This document shows positions 12,885-25,885 of a stretch of DNA of 64,000 nucleotides, one piece after another. The notes beneath the pieces are model-generated. The model searched no databases. It worked only from the letters and a program-made list of their open reading frames with translations, and was not told where the DNA came from. Every line of letters begins with the position of its first letter. Position 1 is the first letter of the stretch. The position numbers and the translations under genes are program-made. Origin of the DNA: Meandrina meandrites (lineage: Eukaryota > Cnidaria > Anthozoa > Scleractinia > Meandrinidae); the NCBI GenBank assembly GCA_963693305.1, contig OY855903.1:21769755-21833754 (forward strand), read 5' to 3'.

Positions 12885-15800
12885 ATGATGCGCATCATGT
12901 TATGTTTACTGATTGTACCGCTGATCACTTTGTGCTCTGCGACAAACAACAACAGCAGCAGGAAACCAAGTGGCAACACAGTGAGTTTAACATATTTAGT
13001 TAGCGAGGTAAATTAACCTAAACAAATTCTGCTACATTTATATAAGGCACATTTCCAAGCACCCTGCGAGCAGAGCCCTTTCTTTTCGCTAATAAACTAA
13101 ACTGGACAAGAAAGGGCTCTGCGGGAATCGTGTCAAATCTTTGTTGAGCATGCGCAAAGCTTGCGTGAGACTTGCGCGAACTTGCGCGAGGCTTTGCCTG
13201 GATCCAAAAAATGTAGCGGATTGATAAGCTTCTATCAAAATGCTTTCTTCTTTTGAACATTCATAGAGTAAATTAGCAACAGAAATAGTTTGTTTTTCAA
13301 GCCTGTTAGTACAGGGGTTTGTCTATAACCAAATGCCTGTGAGCAAAAAGATGTGTAAAAAAACTTCGTAAGTCTGTCGCGTACATTCACTAGCTTGCAC
13401 GCGTCAAACACAGCGCGCGCTATTCAGTACCGTTGACAGCCGAGTTTATTTAGTTGAGGATTTGAACATTAGTTGTGACTTTTTTCTCCCCCAATTGTAT
13501 CTCAAGATTGTGTCACTGGTCTTTCCCTGTGTACGAAAGTAGTTCATGACCTATTTAAAATGACCAACTATGAGATTATGCAAAGGTTACTTCAGTCTTC
13601 GTGCTGTGGGCTCGGTTTTGACCGTCGGTTTTTCCTAAAAAATAATGTTCGCGCTTCAAAAAACCGGTTTTATCCGGACTGACCAGCCCAAACTTTGGGG
13701 CTGCGGCGACTTCAAAGAATTGACGCGATTTATGCAGAGCCTCTTTTTCTTCCCAATTCTCAGCCGCAGGGAAGTTAAAAGAGGCTCTGCTCGCAGGGTG
13801 ATTTCCAAGTTGATTGCACAAAGCTCTAATTCTCTATTTTTACACTATATTATTTTTACTAATTCTGACCTAAATCCACTTTTCACACATTCTTTCCAAA
13901 TTCTCAGTATTTTCTTGTCCTCTCTTAATTTCTCGTGAACAACGTCATCTTTTCACTTTTCGCCGTCACAAACATAAAATGGAAGACATACAAATGGCTG
14001 ATAACAAAAATGATTTTCCAAGGATTGCAGCAGATTCGAGAAACTTTCGATTGATATCCGTTTTTACATTTCACACTTCTGTATCCACCACAGCCTCTTT
14101 CATTGTGTTACGGTGGACAACCAGGCACAAATGGTATTCCCGGCATGCATGGCATGCCGGGTTCTCCTGGGGCACCTGGCCGTGATGGACGTGAGGGGGC
14201 CAAAGGAGACCAGGGCAGTCCGGGAAAGACTGGACCCCAGGGACCACCTGGTGTAGAAGGAAAGAAAGGAGTAAAGGGAGATCCTGGTGCCCAGGGTCCC
14301 ACCGGCCAAAAAGGACAGAGAGGAGAAAAAGGTGACAGTGGAACTCCAGGAACACCTCAGCTGCTTTCCTCGCACATGAACTGGAAAGAATGCACATGGA
14401 AAAGCACTGACGGCAAAGACTCGGGGGTGATCCAGGTAAGTTATTTATGTCACTTTCTAATTTAAGAACAAACTTTTTAAGAAATCCAAGATGTAACCGA
14501 CAACAAACTGACAGATGTCAAGCAATCCTCAAGTTCTATACTTCGGCCAGAATTACAAATGAAAGCAGTAATTTATGTAATTTATAGCAGTAATTTCGTC
14601 TAGGACGAAAACAAGCTTAGCACCAAAACGTGTCTAAAAAAATGCATCCCACATGGGAGGAAAAGAGTTGAACAACTCTTCGTATATAAAGCTGTTCGCA
14701 TGATGAGCGTGTCAGAGCCCTCTCGGAAGAGTGGACCGGTGAGGGTGCGACTCTGCAGAGAGCCTACTCCCAGTGACTCTACCCCATAAGTGGGATAGGG
14801 AGAGGGGCAGCAGAGACGGGGAGGAATTTTGCTCGAATTACTTTTCATTTTTTTTTTTCGTTATATAAACTTGTTAGCAGGCGCGTTTCAACTGGTATCT
14901 GTATCAAATAGATTTAAAGGAGATATAGAAAAAAGAAAAATATTTTTGGAACACCACCATTTCAAATTCTAATTTCATTATCACATTTTATCTTCAACAT
15001 TTCTTTATTCCCCTAAATTTTACTAATCCTTAAAGAAAGTGTCTCCTTCCAAATATCCCCAAAAATCACCCCAAAACTTACAAAACACCGCAAATCATAG
15101 ATTCACGGGAATAATGAACAGTTTTTTAATTACTTGAAACGCGAACGAGATATTCGCATTAAACCCTAGTTACACGGCGGTAAGACGGCCTTCAGGTATA
15201 CCCGGCCTTAACAATATAAAGCATCAGATTAACATCACGACAAGAGAGGATCCTCTCTTGATCACGATGGTAACAAGGCGACGAGTCAGTGTATAGCACC
15301 CAAAGCCTGTGATAGCGGTGCAATATCCATGGAAACCGCAGGAACTTACTCAGTTTAATTACATAATTGACAAGGCTTTCCCGTGCCTAACTATCGTATA
15401 CAGAGTTAAGGGAGAGCATTACTATAACTAGGGGATAGCATTTTATTGGTAAAAAGGCCATAAGTTAGGTTGATTGGTAGCATTTCCTTAGTTATCTTCC
15501 TTGCCCAGAGCGCAAGATTCTGCGCCCACTTGTCTCTCTTCAATTGTAGAGGGGAAAATGTACAATGCATGAGATAAAGCGACGAATATTATTTTATAGC
15601 TTAGGTTGATTAAAGAATATGGGATACGCTCACGCTGTGTGGGTCCGATAATGTCTCCATGTTAATACTCGATAACTCGTTTCTATTATCTTAGTTTCTT
15701 GTCTCTCAGTAACACTTAATTTAATTTGTTTCAGTATGCTAATAACGTGATCATTTATACGTGCTGCCAACATTCGTCCAACAATCTATTACAAATCGAC

Positions 15801-16291
15801 ATTTATTAATTTCATAAATTTCATTTTTCGATTACCTTTCACTTTCCTTTCACTAAATTTATTTCTTCTCCCTTACTCATTTGAAATAATTATCTATAAC
15901 CAGATTAATTGATGACTGATAATTATCTCCTTAGAACTGTGAATTTATGAAGAACTTCACAGACACTGCCCTCCATGTTTACTTTGCTGGTAACCTCAGG
16001 ATTGCTTCCTGTGACGGCTGCTGTAGCCGTTGGTATTTCACCTTCAATGGCGCCGAGTGCAGCTCTCCTGGGTCCATTGACGGTGCATTCTACATGCAAA
16101 CCGGCAAGAGCCACAACCTTTTTCGTCACCGCCATATTGAAGGCCACTGTAATAACATTCACAAGGGAAAGGTGCGAGTGGGATTCTGGGTTGGAAAGTG
16201 TGCCACCGGCCACAAGCTTGCTGACGCAAACACAGGCTGGCATTCAATGTCCCGGATCTTTGTTGAAGAGGTGCCAAAAGCTCAGCAGTAA
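12885..16291 (+). CDS. CTHRC1: Collagen triple helix repeat-containing protein 1-like, copy 2
   Basis: Three phase-0 exons, 12885-12980, 14094-14435 and 15935-16291 (stop TAA at 16289), give 264 residues. The order is a signal peptide (MLCLLIVPLITLCSAT), a short Asn/Ser-rich linker, 27 Gly-X-Y triplets, then the CTHRC1 C-terminal domain with CDGCCSRWYFTFNGAEC and TGWHSMSRIFVEEVPK. The exon boundaries match copy 1 exactly in position and phase, so this is a tandem duplicate. The main differences are in the leader, in a few collagen X/Y positions, and around the last cysteine (GKCATGHKLADANTGW here, GSCNNSIKNADAYTGW in copy 1). Two adjacent ATG codons open the frame; the first is used. Intron 1 carries a Mutator-like MITE. 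The product should be secreted and trimeric; a role in Wnt or matrix biology is inferred from the vertebrate family. Confidence 0.9.
13060..13800. mobile_element. 741-bp Mutator-like non-autonomous element
   Basis: Perfect 18-bp terminal inverted repeats, CACCCTGCGAGCAGAGCC, are flanked by a perfect 9-bp direct repeat ATTTCCAAG (13051-13059 and 13801-13809). A 9-bp target duplication fits the Mutator (MULE) superfamily. A second inverted pair lies just inside each end (for example CCTTTCTT with AAGAAAGGGCTCTGCGG near 13075-13122). No transposase frame is present. Confidence 0.85.
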
Positions 16292-16416
16292 TCACGTGAC
16301 GAGTGATCCACTGGACTTTCTAGGAGAACTTTAGCATAGTAAGGATAGAAAAAACTGCACTGCTTTTTTTTTAAGAGTTCGTATCACCAGATCAGAAACT
16401 TCTGTATCAGCTGAGA

Positions 16417-16422
16417 AATAAA
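16417..16422 (+). terminator. Poly(A) signal AATAAA, CTHRC1-like copy 2
   Basis: The block CAGCTGAGAAATAAAGTCC is identical to the one after copy 1 and lies about 125 bp after the stop codon. Confidence 0.7.
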
Positions 16423-16651
16423 GTCCAGGAAGACTAAATAGTTGTCTGGCCTCAGTTAAAAGTCTCTTGATAATTAACGTCGATTACGCAAAGATTATTA
16501 TTCCACTATTGCGCCATTTTACCATATTAGGGCAAAAGAACGCGCAAAATATGCCACGTTATTACACTGTAGAACAGGGCAAAAATATGGACTGAAAGCG
16601 GAGCCACAAAATGGCCGAACAAAACTTCATTTTTTGTGGAATAATAAATTA

Positions 16652-16761
16652 CTTATTCGATGGTTTAGCATATAATACGAGCGGACATTTTGCTCATTTT
16701 GCTCAATACTACGCAACTCGCAAAATATCCGCGCGTATTATATACTTAACCATCGAATAAG
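16652..16761. mobile_element. 110-bp MITE
   Basis: The ends CTTATTCGATGGTT and AACCATCGAATAAG are exact inverses, and pairing continues inward (ATATAATACG with CGTATTATAT, then GCAAAATATCCGC opposite GCGGACATTTTGC). It is almost a complete palindrome. Confidence 0.7.
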
Positions 16762-16769
16762 GTGTATTT

Positions 16770-19700
16770 ATTTCCCGGAAATGCATCCGAAGTGCTTGGC
16801 CACAGGATAGCCCAGGCTCGATATACGAGTATCTGTTGTTACTGCGGATCACTCGAAACACAAGGTTTTGTATGAGAGAACGGTCGTATTAAGGAAAACC
16901 TGAAAAAATCAACGAGTTTGGAATAAAAGCATAGTACCTCGTCTCAGTCCTTTAATTTTTTTATTTCTGCGAGGTTTCTGGGTCGATTTATAGCCACTTA
17001 GGTGGTTTTTAGTTTCTATTAAAGAGAAAAAGAGCGCAAAGCAGAGGAACGAAAAACCGTCTAGAACGCTATTAATCGACTCAGAATCTTTGCCTTAACA
17101 ATGAAGCCAAACGACTGAAGCGGGATACTATTCTGGGTTTTCATGTTACGTCATAAAATTCTGAAATCAAAATTCAAAAGGCCTGCTAAACTTTTGATAT
17201 CACTAGGTGTAAGATAAACTAAAAATATATCTTTTCGCAAATTTCCAGCTTGGTTGTGCCCTTCGTTTTAAAAACAGAGCATTTTGAATATTCGAGTTCT
17301 CCGCCGTATGTGATATCAAGCTGAGTGCCGTGACAAAGTTGTTTTGATTCAAAAAAGGCCTTTCCTTTCCATTTTTGCAGATCGAACATTCTCAGTGTAC
17401 TAAGTGCTGTTTATGTGAAAGTGTAATAGATCATGAGCCAAAAGTAGTCGCTATTAATAGGAAAATTAAGTTCCAGATGTTTCTCTGACATTACGGCGGC
17501 CATGTTTGTGCCCCTCGGAAGGACACAAATATGGCGTCTCCATACTGAGCTTTATAAATTTGCGTGGGAAGGTTCGGCAAATAACTCGCAAACGGTGCAA
17601 CGCACAGACCTGAGATTTGGACAAATCGTTTATCTATTTATCTTCTATAATATCTGAAATTCATAGCTTCTGTCGTTGAATGGTTTCGATTTTATTTTTT
17701 TATTGCGTGACAGTGAAAACCACCAATTCTTTTTATTCCAAAATCGTTGATATTTTCAGGCGCTTTCAATGCTACGTGCATAGTGGCATCCATCTTTCGA
17801 CACGTTAAACAAACAAAATGGATCGAAATCCTCCAATCACCAATCAACTTGTGGCTCATTTCTATAAAAGTGCATTAGTTGATTGGCTTATTTCAAACAG
17901 CACGTCGAAAGATGAATGTCGAAAGATGGGTGCCGCTAAAAGTAGCCTGCGAGGGAGGGAGGGAGGACATGATTTCATGTTACACTAAATTCGGCTTGAA
18001 TAAAACCGTTCTCCTCATACAATGGAATCCTAATATTTCGAGTGTTGTGCGATAACTTACAACAGATACTCATATATCGAGCTTGGGATACATGTGTACA
18101 CACCACTAAAATAGAAAAAAATAGACATTCTTTTACGATTGACGCGCAATTTACTCCTTCCACAGTAAACCTGGTGACGTACGTTTTTGTCATCAAGAAC
18201 CATTCAAGCTAGAAGAAAAAATCGAATGTCACGAGTTACATTCATATGCCGCATGTTTTGGTCAGTTCACCAACCGCCTCGTGTATACGTTGGATGGGTG
18301 CTTGGGATATCCAGGGGTCATACAGAGGTCAGCCTGCACCCACCCCCCCCCCCCCTCCCCCCCAGATGGAATAACGCTCCCATGGCTGGCAATCTCCACA
18401 ATACAGCCATGAGCCCCCACACCCTAGCACCCGTTACACTGGCTAGGTCAGTGGAAAGGAAGACAAAAGAAAGGGAAGGAAAAATCACAAGAAATACTGC
18501 CATGATAAAACGTTAAACTACTCACAACTCGAAAGAGTTTTACAGATTTTCTTGGAGCAAAAAACTCACAGCATTTAAAAGTTCAAAAGATAATTATATT
18601 TTCCCAAAAAAATTCAGCAAATTACTAAGCTCGACAAACACAACCTTCTATACTTAGTCGCTTAGCGCACAAAACAAACTAAACAAAAGGTTTTACTAAA
18701 CAAAAGGTTTAGCGGTGCAGGGCACGAAGCGCGATCGCTCCGCGCTCTACCCACTTTTAAAGTCATGGCGACCACATGTTCAAGAGCTTTCAAAGCCTTT
18801 TTGCTTTCTCTTAGGTCTCCTTACTAGTATTTTCTAAGAATAATAAAAATTTAATAACTTTTTGCACTTGCAATTCCTTGTATAGAAAATAAACAAATTG
18901 CAAAGTATGCCCTTGTCAAACTGTTCAAATGAAGTTATTATTTACTAATGTTTGTAATTCGCGTTCATTTAGCTCATGTATTAAGGCGATATTCAAGGAA
19001 AGGCGAAACGACTCTTTACTTCATGAATTTAACAGAAGACGCGACTGGTAACGAGATGTTCTGGGGGAAGGGGAGTGGGTTAGCTATAACCTACATGCAG
19101 AGATAGTTCACAGAACACCGAGTAAGCACGATGGTAACATTTTTATGGTAATATCGTTACAAATAAAAGGGCCATATATAATAATGACTTTAATTCTTTT
19201 TTTTTTTAATGCTGACTTTGTCTTTATTAAAATTTCAATAAATCCTTTACAGTCCAGCTGTTGTAAGATTCCTTAATTTAAAAATATTTTTTCACTGTAC
19301 ATAACATAGCAACAAATAATACCGATATTTTATTAACTTTCCACGCACTCCAAGTCCAACCGTGACAAAAAAAAATCACGCAATGATTTGCGTATTGGAG
19401 TGAGCGACTCACGCACTCACATTACCTGTCACTCCACTTATTCTCACGCAAAGTAACGCACAAATCCATTCAGTCAACTCGCTCACGCTCTAAAAATGGC
19501 AAGCCGTTACTTAGATGCAAATCTTTAACTTAAAAGGCCCAGAGACAAGGAGGTTCAATTAAGAACCTCTTGAAACCAAGCCTACCTATGCAATCCTCGG
19601 TTCACTTCTCTGGTCCCTTGGGCTTCAAAAACCTCGGACGAATCACAACTGGCTCAGCTGAAAACAAATAAGTAAACATGTAAGATACCACACATCGTGT

Positions 19701-20200
19701 TTGTTGTTGTTGTTGTTGTTTTTTTTTTTAATAGCAACCACTGTTTTGTCATGCACCTTGATATGACATTTCGAGCAAAAAAATACCGCGAAAAGCAAAT
19801 ACATACATCACTATCTTTTTGCCGTTCTCACGCAGTGTTTCTTGTGACGACCCGTGAAAGGCTAATCATAGCATTTAATGAATACTCTATTTAACAACAA
19901 AGGCACTACATTAATACAATTAACAACAAATAAGATAAAGAAAGAAAAAAACATACAAATGTCTGTGCGCTCCCTCTACAGAAAATTGAAATTAACTTAT
20001 ATAATCATACTAGTCGGCTTTGGCTTTACTTCTGATTGGCTAAGAGCAGCAACAGTAATCTGATTGGCTAGTAAATATTTTGGAGCTTCTCTGTTGCGTT
20101 TAAAATCCAGTCTTGTACCACTGGACTCAAATGAAAAATAAAAAATGAAAACATCATGCTTTATATCTGCAACATTTTTAGTGGATTCTAGGGAATGCAG
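16770..20200. other. Gene-poor stretch between CTHRC1 copy 2 and ZC3H3
   Basis: No frame here has recognisable homology or convincing splice context on either strand. It contains a 150-bp foldback (17785-17934), a C-rich run near 18340-18363, a GTT run near 19700-19720, and otherwise AT-rich unique-looking sequence. Regulatory elements cannot be excluded. Confidence 0.5.
17785..17934. repeat. 150-bp foldback element
   Basis: The ends GGCATCCATCTTTCGAC and GTCGAAAGATGGGTGCC pair with one mismatch. An inner pair (CCAATCAACT with AGTTGATTGG) extends the hairpin. Confidence 0.55.
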
Positions 20201-20231
20201 GAGCCCCTAGAGGAAAGAGCTCTAAGCCAAG

Positions 20232-20308
20232 TCAACTCTCACCCGCCATCTCTTTCGTTTCGTCTGGTGTATTTTCCGACGGATCCTGTGCAGAAGTTTG
20301 CTCCAAAT
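20232..20308 (-). other. Possible alternative 3'-terminal exon of ZC3H3
   Basis: On the minus strand a TTGTAG acceptor precedes a 77-nt open stretch encoding an acidic tail (LEQTSAQDPSENTPDETKEM...) that ends at TGA (20232-20234). It begins with two nucleotides of a codon. The preceding ZC3H3 exon has a matching phase-1 donor, TCAG then GTTTGT, at 20782/20781. Splicing there would replace the last 18 residues (GLSWC...VID) read through to 20726. The composition looks coding, but no transcript supports it. Confidence 0.45.
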
Positions 20309-20725
20309 CTACAACACAAAACAGCTTAATCGACAGGCAAAAGCACTGGATTATTGGGTACACTTTGATAGTTTCATTTGACAACCTCAAAATGAATAAA
20401 GTCAACGTGCGTTAACCATTAAGATTTGTGATGTATCCACAAACAATTTTTCAAGTTGGCTACTTTCGTAGGCAGAGGCACTTAAGAAAAAGAAATTTCC
20501 GATAATAAGATCAAGAATCCTTACGAAGATTGAATAAGGTCGTAGAAGTTATGTTTGCTCGACTGAAACCCAGAAGTGAATTTCAATGAGGGATACTAGG
20601 CTGAGCAACGAAATCGACAAAGGCATGGGATTGTTTTTTTTCCAAAAGGGGATTCAGACCTGAAACAGCATACATTTATGTCACTATCTGGATAGTTTGC
20701 ATTGTGTGAAGTCTATATATTTACG

Positions 20726-23700
20726 TTAGTCTATTACTTCAGATGTGGAAGAAGGCTCAGACAACGAACACCATGACAAACCTGAGGTGCTAGCTGCAAG
20801 TGGCAAGAAACCTTCGTCACTCGTGAAATCCAGTTTGGAGAGTTTCGAGCTCTCATTCTCCTCCTTCGAGGAGGATTTTCGTTTACGGGCTGCGGCAGGT
20901 TTTCTTGCCCTGTGCATCAACTTGCATTTTGAGCCTTTAGAACACTTGCCAGTCGTTGAGAATTCTTCACACTCTAAGATGTGCTTTTTGTTACACTACA
21001 AACATAAAAAAAAGAATTAAGCACCCGCAATTAGGCATCATCAAACTATTTTGTGTCGTCACTGCGTGACGACACAAAATAATAGTTGAGAAGAAGAGAA
21101 GATTATCCATAAACTTACCTGTTGCCCTCGAGAACAGAAACCTTTGAGAAAATCTTCGCACACTTCTGCTGTCTTGCTGACATTTACATGAGAATACGGA
21201 CAATTGTCGTTAGAGCATTTACCGCGTAGAAAAAATTGACAAACTGGCATCTGAAATGAATAAAGTATTTACAGAAGATTAACTTTGAGAAACGGATTAA
21301 AATTCTAAGGAATTTGCTATTAATTGCGCAAATAACAAGTTGCAAGCTTACCTTGTCAGGATCAATCTTGTGTGAGAACGGACAAGACCCATCGACGTTT
21401 TTACACCGACCACGCAGAAATCTATAGAATATTCAAGACCTCAGCAGTCAAAAATCTGCGTTAGACTAGCCATTTGTTTGCTGGTTGGCATAATCATGCA
21501 GGTATCTAAATGCATACTCACTTTGTACACACTGCAACTTTTGTTGGGTCGTGAATGTACGGGCAAGTGTCTTGCTTGTTGCATTTTCCTAAAATTAATC
21601 GAACGTTTCAATATCCTCGGACGACTTCGTAAGTATATTATGGGGGTCACAAAGCAAAAATTATGGGAGTATCGTCATCGCCATCATTATTCTTATTATC
21701 TAATAATAATTACCAGGAAAAAAGGATCGTGATGCAATAGCACAAGATACAAGGAGACTCAGAGTTAGGAAATACAAAGTACATGTAGGTCAAAGTATAA
21801 TACAAAGCATTGCGCTATGTCGGCAGTCAAGTGTATTTTTGCTTTGGCGCGTCACCTTTCCAAATTCAGTTTATTTACAGTGCATTGTACCTGATTAACT
21901 TCAAGTTCATAATTAACAAAGCTATTAAAATACAAAATTAATGGCCAAGACACGACTTGATTTCGACTCTCACTGCTCTTGTTGCCATCCTCGTCACAGT
22001 AGGGAGTTTAAACAAACAACATGGAAACGGCAAAGGGAATGTCGCTTAACGAATATTTAATGAGAAGTACTTGTAATAGTCTGTACGTGCCATATATATC
22101 TATGTGAATTTGTTTGCCGTTCTCTGTAACAACAACGTGAACTTGCCAAATTCTATGTCATGGTGTAAGGCAAACGGGGAAGAGAATTAAATGTACTTGC
22201 TCGGACGGATTCTCTGGGAGCAAGTATAGAGAAGTACTTGTTCCTGGATATACTTAGGGCCCCCAGTTTCTGACTGCATGATTAGGAGCTTACCAAATCT
22301 GTTGTAGAACATGCAGTACTGCTGTGGCTTCTTCTTGTTCTTTTTGTACAGTCTGGCATTGTTAATACTGCGCCGCAATACACGACTGAAATTTTGACAG
22401 ACAGAAAAGGAGAAGTTAGGCCATCCTTTATATCAACCTTTCGTTAGCAAAAGGTCTAAATGAAATGAAATACAGCCAGGTTTTTCAATGAGGGTGGGGA
22501 GCTAGCCATTCCGGGGAGGCATATACATGTACACTTGCATCAATTTCATGTATTCAAACAAGGTCTTTCCTGTACATGTACTTGATGAAGTTACCAACAA
22601 ATAAGGTAAAGGTAAGATCAAGTCTGCCTTCGACCCTAGTGGCCCATACTGCCAGCGCTTATCCTCCCACCAGTGAGGCCTGGGTCCAATTCCTGGACCC
22701 TGCGTGAGGCCTGGGTCCAATTCCTGGACCCTGCAACATATCTGGGTTGAGTTTGTTGTTGGTTCTTATCCTTGCTCCAAGGGTTTTCTCCATATTCTCC
22801 AGTTTTCCTCCCTCCGCCAAAAAATTTCCAAATTCCAGTTCAATCACGAAAACCCAACAAGCTTCTGGCTTAAAATACTACCATGTCTAAACAAAGGTAA
22901 TTTATTTAGTAAAGTGTCTTGCCCATGAACACAGCACAATAACCCGGATCAGGGCTCACACCTGGACTGATTGATCTGCAGTCCACCACACAGCTAGAAG
23001 TTTTGCCATCACGCCTCCCAAATAAAACAGAATAACTGTACCTAGCAAGGGCCTTGCTGGGAGTATTACTGACTTTACTTCTGACCAATGTCGTTGGGGT
23101 ACGCAATATGACCATGTACCCATTACTTGATCGCCTTCTGCCTAAGGGCATTTGCTTTGCTTTGGAAGAGCCTGGTTGATTCATAGAAGCATTTCGGGGG
23201 GCTGAAACGTAAATAACATTCAGCGACTGGTCAATAAGTATCAGGGGGTGGACGGGTGCAAATAGGTGGGTGGGTCATTAGTTTTTGAGTCCTCACAAAA
23301 GGGGTGGGTAACTCAATCTCGAGCAAGTCAAAAGGGCATGAGTCATTTTATGATTCAAATATCAATTTTACATGTAAAATAAACACAGACAGAACTTTAA
23401 AAATTCTTACTGTTTCTGTTCTGTGATTTAATAATCAATACATGTACGTGGTATAATTTTAAACGACCATACAGCATGTGATCCGAATAGTTGGACATGT
23501 TGACAGCATTTAAAAGGAATACCACATGCAAAAGGAGTAAAAAAGTAATTTTCAACCTTCAATCGGGTTGGCTAAGTCACTGCCACTCTCCCAAATGCCC
23601 CCAACCCATAACCCCCACCCCCTCCCCTGGGAAGAGTTTCTCCCTGAAGTTTTCTTTCTACTGAAACAAGAAAGGAAAGGAACCCTCTTGGACCTGGGTA

Positions 23701-25848
23701 GGTTTCTCCAGTAAAATGTGGTGGCATAGCTCGACTCAGAGCTGTTCATGAAAAATCAGATCAGGCCAGATTACATCAGATCAGAAAACTTTTAATTTAA
23801 CTACAATAAACTATTCCTTTATGTACATACATAAAGGAATAGTTTCACATATCAACCTAGTAAATGGCCAAGCTCGCAACGAGTCTCTTGTAGCTCAGTT
23901 GGTTAGAGCGCCCAACCGGTATCTGGGAGGGCCATGGTTCAATTCCCGTCGGGGACTCAGAATTTTTCTTTGTCCCATGCTCATGTCATTGTTGAAAAGA
24001 TCATCTTCATTATTTATCACCAAGCTTAAAATTTGCCATCTTTATTATTTACTATACATGTACCTTTTCCAATTCTCTGAAGAGTCTTCCCTTTCGAATC
24101 CATAACAAACTTCTCACCCTGAATATTGACTGTTTTTGTCAACTTTCCTAAGGCACAAAACGATTGTAAGTTAGTTTCGAACTTCAGATACTGCAAGTTA
24201 GTATCAAACTCACAACTGAATAACATACGGTATTAGGTTGTACATCAATATTTCTAATGAGTAATGTGACAACATGGCAAACAGTGTAACTACTTTCTAG
24301 AAGGCAAATAAAATAAATTCATCAAGACATAGATCAGAAACCCTGGACGTTAATGGAAATCGCATATTAGAACAGTGGACCTGAGTGAATTAATCAGCAA
24401 TTAGCCATGTTCTAAACCAGCAGGGGACTGGGTACGAACATATTTTCTCTTTGGTACAAACATTCAGTATCAATTGAATTAAAAAATGGGGCACGTCATC
24501 TGAAAGAGCATCCAAAAATTAGTAAATTCACCAAATTTGACGGTTATTGGTTTAAACCCAAAGGCATGGTACACTTAGTATGGATTGGTGGGACAGGTTT
24601 CCTCCAATCCATACTAAGCTCTCTTATTTTAAAAGTGTACCATGCCTTTGCGTTTAAACCAACAACCATCAAATTTGGTGAATTTACTAATTTTTGGATG
24701 CTCTTTCAGATGACGTGCCCCATTTTCAATTCAATTGATATTGAACATTCGTACCAAGAAAAAATATGTTCGTACCCAGTCCCCTGCTCGTTTAGAACAT
24801 GGCCAATTAAAATTAATTTCGTCAAAACTGTCTTAATGTAGTAATTAGATGTTTATCCCGTTTTGCACATTTTTAATTACTATATACTGTAGGTCATATA
24901 ACTAGGTTTTTAGGCTTTAAACAAGGATAGATTAGCTAGGTGTCCCGAATTAGAATACTGTATTTACATAGACTACGAGCAGCCCCTATTTTTTTGCAGT
25001 CCGTCAAGCGTGAAGCGAAAAAAAAAAGAGCACTTTTTGCGTGCTCTATTTTTTCGCTTCACGCTCGACGGACTGCGAAAAATAGGGGCTGCACGTTAAG
25101 TCTAGTATTACAGAGAGCTAGAATAATAAAATTGCCATCATTATCATTATCATTAAAAATACTATTATTCCCAGTGGAAAAAGTATATTGCATTGAAAGT
25201 TAGAGTTCTTTGTTTCCAGTCGGCAGGGTGGCTTGCTGGCCCAAGTTGTTGTAGTAACTTTAAACAGTTGACTGTTGAAAATAACACAAGAGCAAAAAAG
25301 GACTCACCAAGTTTTTTAGTTGATAAACTTGTCATGTTTTTCCCACTTTCCTTCTCAGTTGAAGGTGTCTTAGCTTTTGTAAGTTTGTTAGATGATGTCT
25401 TGTATGAAACACCTCCAATCACCACCACTTTATTTAACTTCTAAAGTACAAGCAAACAGTATTAGGAAAGAAAAATAATTTTCACAGAACGTGTAGTTTA
25501 ACCACAACAGTACCATGAATTTATTTTAAGTTTCTTTGAGTTCTCACCAATACTCTATTTCGTCACCAGCAGTATACAAGTACAGTCACACTTTCTCCGG
25601 GACATTAGACCAACAACAGGTTTATTCCAAATATACACGTACAAACCTTTAAATCCCAAACATTTCAATTGAATACTTGATCATCTTTGTTCTCTTTGTT
25701 CTCATTTTTGTTCTCTTTGTCTGGTTGTTTACCTTGAAAATGTTCGCTTTCATTGTGAAAGGACACATCATTTGTTCTTTTTCCCCTTTTTGGGAAGATG
25801 AGGGGGAGGAGTTATTAATTTTGTGCTTTATATGTACTTTTTGTTTGT

Positions 25849-25885
<37 letters not shown>

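Noticed and set aside
14071..14397. Long minus-strand frames opposite the collagen exons
   Set aside because: Shadow frames created by Gly-X-Y codon bias; the plus-strand product is clear.
18187..18516. Pro-rich frame around a C homopolymer
   Set aside because: Low-complexity origin and no family resemblance.
23881..23959. A genuine tRNA-Thr-like gene (GGT in the anticodon position)
   Set aside because: Weak T-stem and anticodon stem, and conserved non-tRNA flanks shared with another copy at 59825-59902, point to a SINE.
24940..25203. Plus-strand frame at 24940-25203
   Set aside because: It runs through the 134-bp foldback, whose two arms are inverses of each other.
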